Source: a virus
Strand: one strand, 5' to 3'
DNA length: 64,000 nt
Virus record (IMG/VR): IMGVR_UViG_3300006339_000005
Span: 62,001-126,000 of that record
The first letter of the stretch is position 1, and every line of letters starts with the position of its first letter. Below are positions 8,387 to 15,484 of this stretch, piece after piece. Position numbers and translations under genes: made by a program. The notes beneath the pieces are model-generated. The model had not been told where the DNA came from, did not search any database, and saw nothing but the letters and a program-made list of their open reading frames with translations.

Positions 8387-9016
8387 ATGAGCATTTCGAC
8401 ATTATCAAAACTTACAGTACCTTTAGATTCAAGTGCATCAGCGTCGAATCAAGGGCTGTTAATGCCGAAACTCCAATATCGCTTTAGGGTGACATTGGAA
8501 AATTTCGGAGTATCAACGCCAACAACAGAGTTGACTAAACAGGTAGTTGATATAACAAGACCTAACGTGTCTTTTGAACAGATCACCGTAGACGTGTATA
8601 ACTCTAAAGTATTCCTAGCAGGAAAACATACTTGGGAGCCAATTACACTTAATTTACGTGAAGATGTTTCAAATAACGTACAAAAATTAGTTGGTGAACA
8701 ACTACAGAAACAATTTGATTTCTTTGAACAATCAAGTGCGGCTTCAGGAAGCGATTACAAATTCGTAACTAGAATTGAAATTTTAGACGGTGGTAATGGT
8801 GCAAATGCGGCAGGTGTACTTGAAACATTCGAACTTTATGGTTGTTATTGTGAAAGTGCTAACTACAATACATTAGCATACGCAACAAACGATCCAGTAA
8901 CAGTTGCATTATCAATTAGATATGATAACGCAATACAAACACCACAAGGTACAGGTATTGGTACAGCAGTTGGTAGAGCAGTTAATACTGCTATTACTGG
9001 TGGTGGATCTTCATAA
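8387..9016 (+). CDS. 19: Tail tube protein gp19
   Basis: A 209-residue tube subunit (T4 gp19 has 163), polymerised inside the sheath around the DNA channel. Recognisable features are LQYRFRVTLENFG near the start, the VVDITRPNVSFEQITVDVYN strand pair, the HTWEPITLNLREDVSN core, and LETFELYGCYCESANYNTL near the C terminus. A GAGGAG ribosome-binding site and late promoter precede it, and a strong intrinsic terminator follows, so tube protein can be made from a short dedicated transcript. It lies directly after gp18, as in T4. Confidence 0.9.
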   Translation: MSISTLSKLTVPLDSSASASNQGLLMPKLQYRFRVTLENFGVSTPTTELTKQVVDITRPNVSFEQITVDVYNSKVFLAGKHTWEPITLNLREDVSNNVQKLVGEQLQKQFDFFEQSSAASGSDYKFVTRIEILDGGNGANAAGVLETFELYGCYCESANYNTLAYATNDPVTVALSIRYDNAIQTPQGTGIGTAVGRAVNTAITGGGSS

Positions 9017-9045
9017 TATAATACCACAATATAATATTTCCGAGT

Positions 9046-9080
9046 AAAGGGGGGTCTTTTTAGGCCCCTTTTTTCTTTTT
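9046..9080 (+). terminator. Intrinsic terminator after gp19
   Basis: AAAGGGG pairs with CCCCTTT around a 12-base loop, followed by a T-rich tract. A strong Rho-independent terminator. Confidence 0.85.
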
Positions 9081-9101
9081 AAATACCCACTTATTTTCCT
9101 A

Positions 9102-9109
9102 GATAAATA
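9102..9109 (+). promoter_or_regulatory. Late promoter before the 461-residue baseplate-like gene
   Basis: GATAAATA ending 5 bases before the ATG; with T4-like spacing transcription would start at the start codon. Confidence 0.7.
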
Positions 9110-9114
9110 ATAGT

Positions 9115-10500
9115 ATGGCATTCAAATTTAAAGGATTTTTAGATAACTTATTAGGAGGGGCTACAAACCCTAAGGGTAACCTTGCTGACTGGGCCCACGC
9201 ACGAGCATTATATACTAATGACGATCATCGTCTTGCTCCTAAACAGAAGTTTCTATACCATGTAACTTTTAATTTAAGTCCTGTAGCAGTTAAAGTAATT
9301 CCAGAAATACAAACAAGAGAAATTAATATGCTTGTTAAATCTGTAGACTTGCCCAAGTATAATATAACAACTAACTTAAAACACCAATACAATCAAAAAC
9401 GTAATTTACAAACAAGATTAGATTATGATCCTATTAATATAACTTTCCATGATGACAACTTTGGTCAAACAACTGGGATGTGGGAAGCATATTATAAGTA
9501 TTATTTCAAAGACGGAAATTATGGAAGAACTGCTGGTGGGCATCCAGAAGGTCGTGCCGCCGCTTATAATAGAGGGAATACATATCTAGGTGAAACATTA
9601 AACGGTTTTCGTTATGGTATGGACAATGACAGTTACTATAACTTTTTTGAAAGTATTCAAATTTGGCAAATGTCTAGACGAAGATATACTTGTTTTACAT
9701 TAGTTAATCCATTGATTCAAAGTTGGCAACATGATACAATGGAAAACTCTGCAAGTGATCCTGTACAAAGTACAATGCAAGTTTTATACGAAACTGTATG
9801 GTACGGTCGCGGAGCAGTTACAGATAATATAGCACCTAAGGGATTCGGATCAGAATCGGGACACTATGATACAACTCCAAGTCCACTAACAATAGAAGGT
9901 GGAGGTACATCTAGTTTCTTTGGTCAAGGCGGTGTAGCAGAAGGTGGATTAGGTGTACTTGGAGACATTACAAGTGGAAATGCATTTAAAAGTCCAACTT
10001 CTTTTCTTGGTACTGTACTTAAAGGTGCAAACGTTTTTAAAAATGCAAAAAGTTTATCACGTGGTGGCTTACGTGAAGAAGGATTTAATATTTTAAAAGG
10101 AGCAATTGGTGGTGTTGGAAATGTTAATATTGTTGGTGGTGTTGCAAATACTCTTTTCCCGAAAAGTTCAGGAAGTTTTGGTGTTGCAAGTACTCTTACA
10201 AAAGCAATACCCGGAATAGCAATTGCTAGTAAATTATTAGGTTCGGGTCAAACTTCATCAATTGCTGAAATAGGGCTTAACTTGGTTAAAAATCCAGTCA
10301 ATCTAAATGCGTTCACTTTAATTGCAAACCAGGCACAAGGTATGAAGAAACTATTGAACGACGGGGCATCGCCAATAATACAAAATCTTACTGATGTTTT
10401 TAACGCTCAACCAGAAGCAGTTAAAAATACCGCAAATAACGAAACGCTTAACCAACTTGAAACGTTAAGCAGACAACATCCAAACCTAACGTTTACATAA
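9115..10500 (+). CDS. Tail-tube-like baseplate protein (gp54/gp48 class, tentative)
   Basis: A 461-residue protein. Residues about 45-250 have the tube fold signature also seen in gp19 and gp54: KFLYHVTFNL, INMLVKSVDLPKYN, RLDYDPINITFHDD, and MWEAYYKYYF, then FESIQIWQMSRRRYTCFTLVNPLI. The C-terminal 200 residues are Gly/Ser/Asn-rich with no recognised domain. In T4, gp54 and gp48 start and cap the tube on the baseplate, so a tube-initiator or adaptor role fits. The assignment is by fold pattern and position after gp19, not by close similarity. Expressed late, with no visible Shine-Dalgarno sequence. Confidence 0.55.
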   Translation: MAFKFKGFLDNLLGGATNPKGNLADWAHARALYTNDDHRLAPKQKFLYHVTFNLSPVAVKVIPEIQTREINMLVKSVDLPKYNITTNLKHQYNQKRNLQTRLDYDPINITFHDDNFGQTTGMWEAYYKYYFKDGNYGRTAGGHPEGRAAAYNRGNTYLGETLNGFRYGMDNDSYYNFFESIQIWQMSRRRYTCFTLVNPLIQSWQHDTMENSASDPVQSTMQVLYETVWYGRGAVTDNIAPKGFGSESGHYDTTPSPLTIEGGGTSSFFGQGGVAEGGLGVLGDITSGNAFKSPTSFLGTVLKGANVFKNAKSLSRGGLREEGFNILKGAIGGVGNVNIVGGVANTLFPKSSGSFGVASTLTKAIPGIAIASKLLGSGQTSSIAEIGLNLVKNPVNLNAFTLIANQAQGMKKLLNDGASPIIQNLTDVFNAQPEAVKNTANNETLNQLETLSRQHPNLTFT

Positions 10501-10510
10501 GGAAAAAGAT

Positions 10511-10903
10511 ATGCCAATAGTAACACCAAATCCACAACCAACTAACTTACCAAGAATTGATAAGAATGATTCTGCACAAGAAGTAAAAAACTTTTTAGAT
10601 CAATATTTTACTGCTTCTATTAGTTTTCCAACGAACCAAGTTGATGCAGTTATTGGCTTTTTTGAAAATAAAGGATTTGATAAAGTTAGTTCACAAACAA
10701 TCGGTACTATTCTTATGCAACAAGCTAGAATAGACGATATTAATGTATTTGAATTAATAGATACACTTAAAGGTTATGATAATCTTGAATTAAGTGGAAT
10801 TGTGACTGAAGTATTAAATTATAATCGATCAAAAATTAGTACTCTAGGGTATAAAGTAGATACATCTGTTAATAAACTAGAGACAAGAAACGTATTGGTA
10901 TGA
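10511..10903 (+). CDS. Conserved-looking small virion-region protein, unknown
   Basis: A 130-residue protein I do not recognise. It has a Pro-rich start (MPIVTPNPQPTNLP) and is otherwise mainly alpha-helical, with no Cys and no membrane segment. It lies 10 bases after the baseplate-like gene and one base before gp4, with AAGGA before its ATG, so it is likely co-transcribed with them as a late structural or assembly protein. Confidence 0.7.
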   Translation: MPIVTPNPQPTNLPRIDKNDSAQEVKNFLDQYFTASISFPTNQVDAVIGFFENKGFDKVSSQTIGTILMQQARIDDINVFELIDTLKGYDNLELSGIVTEVLNYNRSKISTLGYKVDTSVNKLETRNVLV

Positions 10904-10904
10904 T

Positions 10905-11348
10905 ATGCCTAAGTTCGCCCAAGGACGTTATACGTTAAAAAATGATAACAAGTACCTAGGTAGAAAAACTCCTTTATATAGATCAAGTTGGGAATTTGCT
11001 TTCATGCGTTTTTGTGATGAAAGTCCTTCAGTAGCAAAGTGGGCCAGTGAGTCAATTAGAATTCCTTACAAAGATCCCTTAACAGGAAAACTTACAATTT
11101 ATGTTCCTGATTTTATGATTCAATATACTGATGCTAAAGGCAAAGGTCATGTTGAGGTAGTAGAAGTTAAACCCCAAAATCAAATGACTAAAGAAGGTGC
11201 TGGGCGAGACAAATATAAACAAGCCCAATATGTAAGAAATATGGCCAAATGGGAAGCCGCAAGAGCTTGGTGTAATCAACGTAAAATTTTTTTTCGTGTA
11301 ATTAACGAAAATGACATATTCCATAAGCCAAAAGCGAAGCGTAAATAA
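10905..11348 (+). CDS. 4: Head completion protein gp4
   Basis: A 147-residue protein matching T4 gp4 (gp50): an N-terminal YLGRKTPLYRSSWEFAFMRF, IPYKDPLTGK, then YVPDFMIQY and VEVVEVKPQNQ, and a C-terminal WEAARAWC helix followed by FFRVINE. The PDF...EVK arrangement is the PD-(D/E)xK nuclease core. gp4 finishes DNA-filled heads before the tail joins, probably by trimming DNA. It starts one base after the preceding stop codon and is followed by a late promoter and gp16, so it sits within the packaging cluster. Confidence 0.85.
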   Translation: MPKFAQGRYTLKNDNKYLGRKTPLYRSSWEFAFMRFCDESPSVAKWASESIRIPYKDPLTGKLTIYVPDFMIQYTDAKGKGHVEVVEVKPQNQMTKEGAGRDKYKQAQYVRNMAKWEAARAWCNQRKIFFRVINENDIFHKPKAKRK

Positions 11349-11349
11349 C

Positions 11350-11357
11350 GATAAATA
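11350..11357 (+). promoter_or_regulatory. Late promoter before gp16
   Basis: GATAAATA ending 5 bases before the gp16 ATG, too close to leave room for a ribosome-binding site. Confidence 0.7.
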
Positions 11358-11362
11358 TCAAC

Positions 11363-11851
11363 ATGACACAGAAATTAGAAGAATTATTAAACTTACCTGA
11401 GTCTAAAGAGATTATAGACGAAGCGAAAAAGAAAGCAAAAGCTGAAGCAAAACAGGAACAAAAAGAAACGTTCCGTGAAATAGCTGAATTTGATAAAATT
11501 ACATCCGCTTTACCTCAAGTAAAAGGACTAGGTCAATTAGCAGATACAGAACTTAATGAAGTTGCTGATAAAGCCATGTCAGCTTATGAAGATTTAATGG
11601 ATCTAGGGATGAACGTCGAATCACGCTACTCAGGTCGTGTATTTGAAGTAGCTGGCCAGATGCTTAAAACTAGCCTTGATGCTAAAAATGTTAAGCTAGA
11701 TAAGAAGCTAAAAATGGTTGAATTACAGCTCAGAAAAGAAAAAATGGATCGTGAAAGCACTATAGATGAGGGCAATCTAGTAAATGGTGAGGGATACGTT
11801 GTTACAGATCGCAATAGTCTACTAGAAAAACTAAAGAAGATAGATAAATAA
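11363..11851 (+). CDS. 16: Terminase small subunit gp16-like
   Basis: A 162-residue, highly charged helical protein, close to T4 gp16 in length (164). Position (upstream of gp17), an N-terminal acidic/basic helix, and a central YSGRVFEVAGQMLKTSLDAK segment that resembles the gp16 coiled-coil core ([20 protein letters not shown]) support the call. Small terminase oligomers recognise concatemeric DNA and regulate gp17. Its transcript would be leaderless if the preceding late promoter is used. The stop codon overlaps the next late promoter. Confidence 0.7.
   Translation: MTQKLEELLNLPESKEIIDEAKKKAKAEAKQEQKETFREIAEFDKITSALPQVKGLGQLADTELNEVADKAMSAYEDLMDLGMNVESRYSGRVFEVAGQMLKTSLDAKNVKLDKKLKMVELQLRKEKMDRESTIDEGNLVNGEGYVVTDRNSLLEKLKKIDK
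11843..11850 (+). promoter_or_regulatory. Late promoter at the gp16 stop codon
   Basis: GATAAATA overlapping the last codons of gp16, 23 bases before the next ATG. Confidence 0.6.
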
Positions 11852-11873
11852 CATTATAACGGGAAACAAAGTC

Positions 11874-12446
11874 ATGAGTAAAACATTTGTTGAACATCTA
11901 AATGAAGCAAAAAAGACGTATTCTTTTAAGGTAGGAATTGCGGGTGATTTACCTGCTAATTATCCGGATCAGCTAGAAGAAGCACTACAAAAATTTAAAG
12001 TAGAAAATATGAGCCCAGGTAAGAAAACACCTATCCAAGAACGTCCATTAGATTTTCCACAATTACAAAACACCCATGTTCACTACTATGACGTTGAACT
12101 AGCTTACCCAACAACACCACAAGTACTCCAACAGTACATAGCAATGAACTGTGGAATTCATGAGTCTTATGTTATTGTTAGAGGTGAAGGTGCACCTCAA
12201 GAAGAGTATCAAGATAAAACAAACTATGATAAAGTTTATACTCCTAGCCTAGGTACAGATTTAACAGATGCGGAAGCAGATGCACAAAAGAAAGTAGCAG
12301 GTAATAGGACTATGGACTTATTAAAAGAACTTGAAGGCGTTCGTGCAGAACGTGAAAATAAACAAGTTCCTGATGGTATAAGTGATACAGAACAAAAACA
12401 TGATATGGGCGAGCCAGGGAAAACAAGTCCTGTAGGGAGCAAATAA
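11874..12446 (+). CDS. Virion-region protein, unknown
   Basis: A 190-residue protein not recognised with certainty. The first 135 residues look folded (KTYSFKVGIAGDLPANY, HVHYYDVELAYPTTPQVLQQ, YIAMNCGIHESYVIVRGEG), with alternating strands and helices; the last 55 are acidic and disordered. It lies between gp16 and gp17 and its stop overlaps the next start (TAATG), so a structural or assembly role is likely. Confidence 0.75.
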   Translation: MSKTFVEHLNEAKKTYSFKVGIAGDLPANYPDQLEEALQKFKVENMSPGKKTPIQERPLDFPQLQNTHVHYYDVELAYPTTPQVLQQYIAMNCGIHESYVIVRGEGAPQEEYQDKTNYDKVYTPSLGTDLTDAEADAQKKVAGNRTMDLLKELEGVRAERENKQVPDGISDTEQKHDMGEPGKTSPVGSK

Positions 12447-13447
12447 TGAAACTAGACGATGTTTATAAAAAAATAGATTCACTTAATGATACTCAAACGA
12501 AGGAATTAAATGAGATTGCTTCTATGAATATTTCAATGAGTGGAGATACTGCTGATGACGTAGGCAAACTTATGCAGATGATGAAACTTGCCGGCTTGAA
12601 CGACGCAGGACCAATTGGTCCAGAAATTTCAAGTCCAACAGATTGCGGGAAACCAGTTGGTGGTGATATGCCAGTAAACCCAGTACCCGGTGATGTAGAA
12701 AAATTTAGAGCACATCAAACAGACGATCCAAATATTCCTGGACAAGATGATGTTGCAGGTGATCAAGACTTAAACGCAGGACCAATCGGAGCATTGATTG
12801 GTGCAGGTTTAGGAGCTGGAGCGGCTAAATTAGGTGGGCTTGGAACAGGTGCAACTATCGGATCAGGATTAGCTGGTGCCTATGTTGGCGATAAAGCAAC
12901 TGATGATGAAAGTCTTAATGCATCAACACAAGACGATCCAAGATCGGAACTAGAAAAATTCCGTGATATTATCGACGCAGGTAATAGCGAAGAAACAGAA
13001 GACCACGGATCGAACAGTGATAGTTTCTTAACTAAAATTGCTACTAGCAATGATAGTCATGAATTAATAGATCAAGGCATGAGAGGAAACCATGGTCCTG
13101 AGATTGAACAAGCATTACAAGATATGTACAATAACGTTTCAGCTGAGCATGGTTTACATCCAGATGATGACCATGAAGCAATTTACGATCGAATGGCCGA
13201 CGATATCGAAAGTGGGTATGGTCCTAAAGAAACAGACTATGCTAATCAACCAGACGAAAAGTATGGCGACACAAAACTTATGACTAAAGATTTAGCAGGC
13301 GGACTAAACGGTCCTAAGCAATCTTATCCAAAAGTAGCAGGCGGTGATAACCCAATGTCAATTCGAGCAGAATTAACTCGTTTAGAAAATGACATTAAAG
13401 GTAAACTGTCGGCTGAGTTAAAAGAAAAATTAAGCGGAGATAAGTAA
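12446..13447 (+). CDS. Acidic virion-region protein with glycine-zipper segment
   Basis: A 333-residue, very acidic and mostly low-complexity protein of unknown function. Around residues 110-150 is a Gly/Ala-rich stretch (PIGALIGAGLGAGAAK, then LGTGATIGSGLAGAYVGDKA) with the GxxxG spacing of glycine-zipper membrane segments. The remainder is rich in Asp, Pro and Gly. Start and stop codons overlap both neighbours (TAATG), so the three genes between gp16 and gp17 form a coupled set. A membrane-interacting or internal head protein is possible. Confidence 0.7.
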   Translation: MKLDDVYKKIDSLNDTQTKELNEIASMNISMSGDTADDVGKLMQMMKLAGLNDAGPIGPEISSPTDCGKPVGGDMPVNPVPGDVEKFRAHQTDDPNIPGQDDVAGDQDLNAGPIGALIGAGLGAGAAKLGGLGTGATIGSGLAGAYVGDKATDDESLNASTQDDPRSELEKFRDIIDAGNSEETEDHGSNSDSFLTKIATSNDSHELIDQGMRGNHGPEIEQALQDMYNNVSAEHGLHPDDDHEAIYDRMADDIESGYGPKETDYANQPDEKYGDTKLMTKDLAGGLNGPKQSYPKVAGGDNPMSIRAELTRLENDIKGKLSAELKEKLSGDK

Positions 13448-13800
13448 TGGCAGGCGTAACACGAGTTAACGGACTAGGCGTAACAGTTGGTACTTTATAT
13501 CAACACAACGTTAAAGGTTTTTTAGTAACTGTAAAAAATGTTGGCGGTACAGCAATTGATTTAAGAGCAGAAGATGATGCTGTTGATGAAGCTGGCGAAG
13601 TAGTTATTAAAGAAGTTAATCCTTTAATGTATCAATTAGTTGATGCTAACACTGGAATTATTTACATAGTTACAGATGCGGCACTTACAGCGGCAGATAT
13701 TCAAGCAAGACTACGTGCTTATGAAACAGTTGTAGGACCTAATAACGTTGATATTTCAGGTACTACTGTAGCAGACGTAACCGGCATAACATTAACATAA
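13447..13800 (+). CDS. Small beta-rich virion-region protein
   Basis: A 117-residue protein, probably all-beta (VTVGTLYQHNVKGFLVTVKN, then EVVIKEVNPLMYQLVDANTG), ending in Thr/Val-rich strands. Not recognised; size and composition fit a head-decoration or similar capsid accessory protein, but that is a guess. The last gene before a strong terminator, so it probably accumulates to high levels with its upstream partners. Confidence 0.65.
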   Translation: MAGVTRVNGLGVTVGTLYQHNVKGFLVTVKNVGGTAIDLRAEDDAVDEAGEVVIKEVNPLMYQLVDANTGIIYIVTDAALTAADIQARLRAYETVVGPNNVDISGTTVADVTGITLT

Positions 13801-13836
13801 TAATATAAACAATATTTCCTCCCATATTGTAAAATC

Positions 13837-13863
13837 AAATAGGGCCTTTAGGCCCTATTTTTG
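13837..13863 (+). terminator. Intrinsic terminator before gp17
   Basis: AAATAGGGCC and GGCCCTATTT form a perfect 10-base-pair stem with a 4-base loop followed by T residues. The symmetry means it could work in both directions. Confidence 0.88.
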
Positions 13864-13865
13864 CC

Positions 13866-13873
13866 AATAAATA
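13866..13873 (+). promoter_or_regulatory. Late promoter for gp17
   Basis: AATAAATA ending 7 bases before the terminase ATG. Confidence 0.65.
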
Positions 13874-13880
13874 CGTTATC

Positions 13881-15476
13881 ATGAGTATAAAAAGTCTAGA
13901 CGGTGTTCTTACTAAGAAGGCTCACACACGTGAGTCGTTTAATGAACAACAAATAAAAGATATTAAAAACTGTATGGATGAAGAAACTGGGTTTCTTTAT
14001 TTTTCAGAATACTTCTATAACATTCAACATCCTGTTGAAGGTAAATTATTATTTAAACCATACGACTATCAAATAAAACTCATGCAGGCATATCATGAGC
14101 ATAGGTTTAATGTTAATATGCTACCACGTCAAAGTGGTAAAACAACTTGTGCTTCTGCATACCTTTTATGGTTTGCTATGTTTCATCCTGATCAAACAAT
14201 ATTAATTGCCGCACATAAATTTGCTGGCGCTCAAGAAATTATGCAACGTGTTCGATATGGATATGAATTATGTCCTGATCATATACGTGCAGGTGTAACA
14301 AACTATAATAAAGGTTCAATGGAATTTGAAAACGGTAGTAGATTAGTAAGTGCTACGACGACAGGAAATACAGGACGTGGTATGTCTATATCTTTATTAT
14401 ACTGTGATGAGTTTGCATTTGTTAATCCTAGTATTGCAGACGAGTTTTGGACTTCAATGTCACCTACATTAGCAACAGGTGGTCGTGCAATTATTACTTC
14501 AACACCTAATTCAGATGAAGATACATTTGCAATTATATGGAAAGAATCACAAAACAAATTTGATGAAAATGGACTTGAACAAGCAGTAGGTATTAATGGC
14601 TTTCATGGCTTTACAGCTAATTGGGACGAACATCCTGATAGAGATGAACAATGGGCTAAAGACGAAGTTGGTCGTATTGGTGAAGAAAGATTTAGACGTG
14701 AGTACGGTTGCGAATTTTTAGTTTATGATGAAACATTAATTAATGCAATTAAATTATCTACATTAGAAGGAATGAATCCTGTACTTAATATGGGTCAAAC
14801 CCGTTGGTACGGTAAACCAACTGGAGATAAAACGTATGTAGTTTCTTTAGATCCTGCTATGGGTACTGGTGGCGATTTCGCGGCTATTCAAGTAATTGAA
14901 TTACCTACATATAATCAAATTGCAGAATGGCGACATAATACAACACCTATACCTACACAAATTAGAATTATGAAAGATATTTGTAATTATATTAAAGAAA
15001 CGTGTAATACTGATGGGCAAAATATTTACTGGAGTGTAGAAAACAACGCTATTGGTGAAGCCGCACTTATTGTTATTAATGACTTTGGTGAAGAGAATAT
15101 ACCAGGAATGTTTGTTAATGAACCTATTAAAAAAGGACATATACGTAAATTCCGCAAAGGATTTAATACTACTCATATTAGTAAAGTAAGTGCTTGTGCT
15201 AAACTAAAAACTATGATAGAAAACGATCGTATGAAGGTAAACAGCAAATTACTAATTACTGAGCTTAAAGGCTTTGTTGCGGCTGGTTCTAGTTATAAGG
15301 CAAAACCTGGTGAAACTGACGATTTAGTTATGTCCGCTTTATTAAGTATGCGTATGATTAGCGTGATGAAAATGTGGGATCCAAGAGTATACGATACATT
15401 TAATCAAGCTGATGAGGATCCTGATGAAGATTTTGTACCGCCTATGCCAATCATGGTTAGTACTCAATACAGATAA
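13881..15476 (+). CDS. 17: Terminase large subunit gp17
   Basis: A 531-residue packaging motor. The ATPase domain has an adenine-binding YDYQIKLM, Walker A PRQSGKTT (82-89), Walker B LLYCDE (172-177) and a coupling motif in the SATTTGNTGRG / TSTPNS segments. The RNase-H-like nuclease domain begins near residue 310 (VVSLDPAMGTGGDFAA) and has a second acidic motif in YWSVENNAIGEA and a third near GETDDLVMS. It pumps DNA into proheads and cuts headful ends. It has its own late promoter, and a second late promoter overlaps its stop codon. Confidence 0.95.
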   Translation: MSIKSLDGVLTKKAHTRESFNEQQIKDIKNCMDEETGFLYFSEYFYNIQHPVEGKLLFKPYDYQIKLMQAYHEHRFNVNMLPRQSGKTTCASAYLLWFAMFHPDQTILIAAHKFAGAQEIMQRVRYGYELCPDHIRAGVTNYNKGSMEFENGSRLVSATTTGNTGRGMSISLLYCDEFAFVNPSIADEFWTSMSPTLATGGRAIITSTPNSDEDTFAIIWKESQNKFDENGLEQAVGINGFHGFTANWDEHPDRDEQWAKDEVGRIGEERFRREYGCEFLVYDETLINAIKLSTLEGMNPVLNMGQTRWYGKPTGDKTYVVSLDPAMGTGGDFAAIQVIELPTYNQIAEWRHNTTPIPTQIRIMKDICNYIKETCNTDGQNIYWSVENNAIGEAALIVINDFGEENIPGMFVNEPIKKGHIRKFRKGFNTTHISKVSACAKLKTMIENDRMKVNSKLLITELKGFVAAGSSYKAKPGETDDLVMSALLSMRMISVMKMWDPRVYDTFNQADEDPDEDFVPPMPIMVSTQYR

Positions 15477-15479
15477 ATA
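15472..15479 (+). promoter_or_regulatory. Late promoter at the gp17 stop codon
   Basis: GATAAATA overlapping the gp17 stop and ending 5 bases before the next ATG. Confidence 0.7.
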
Positions 15480-15484
15480 ATAAC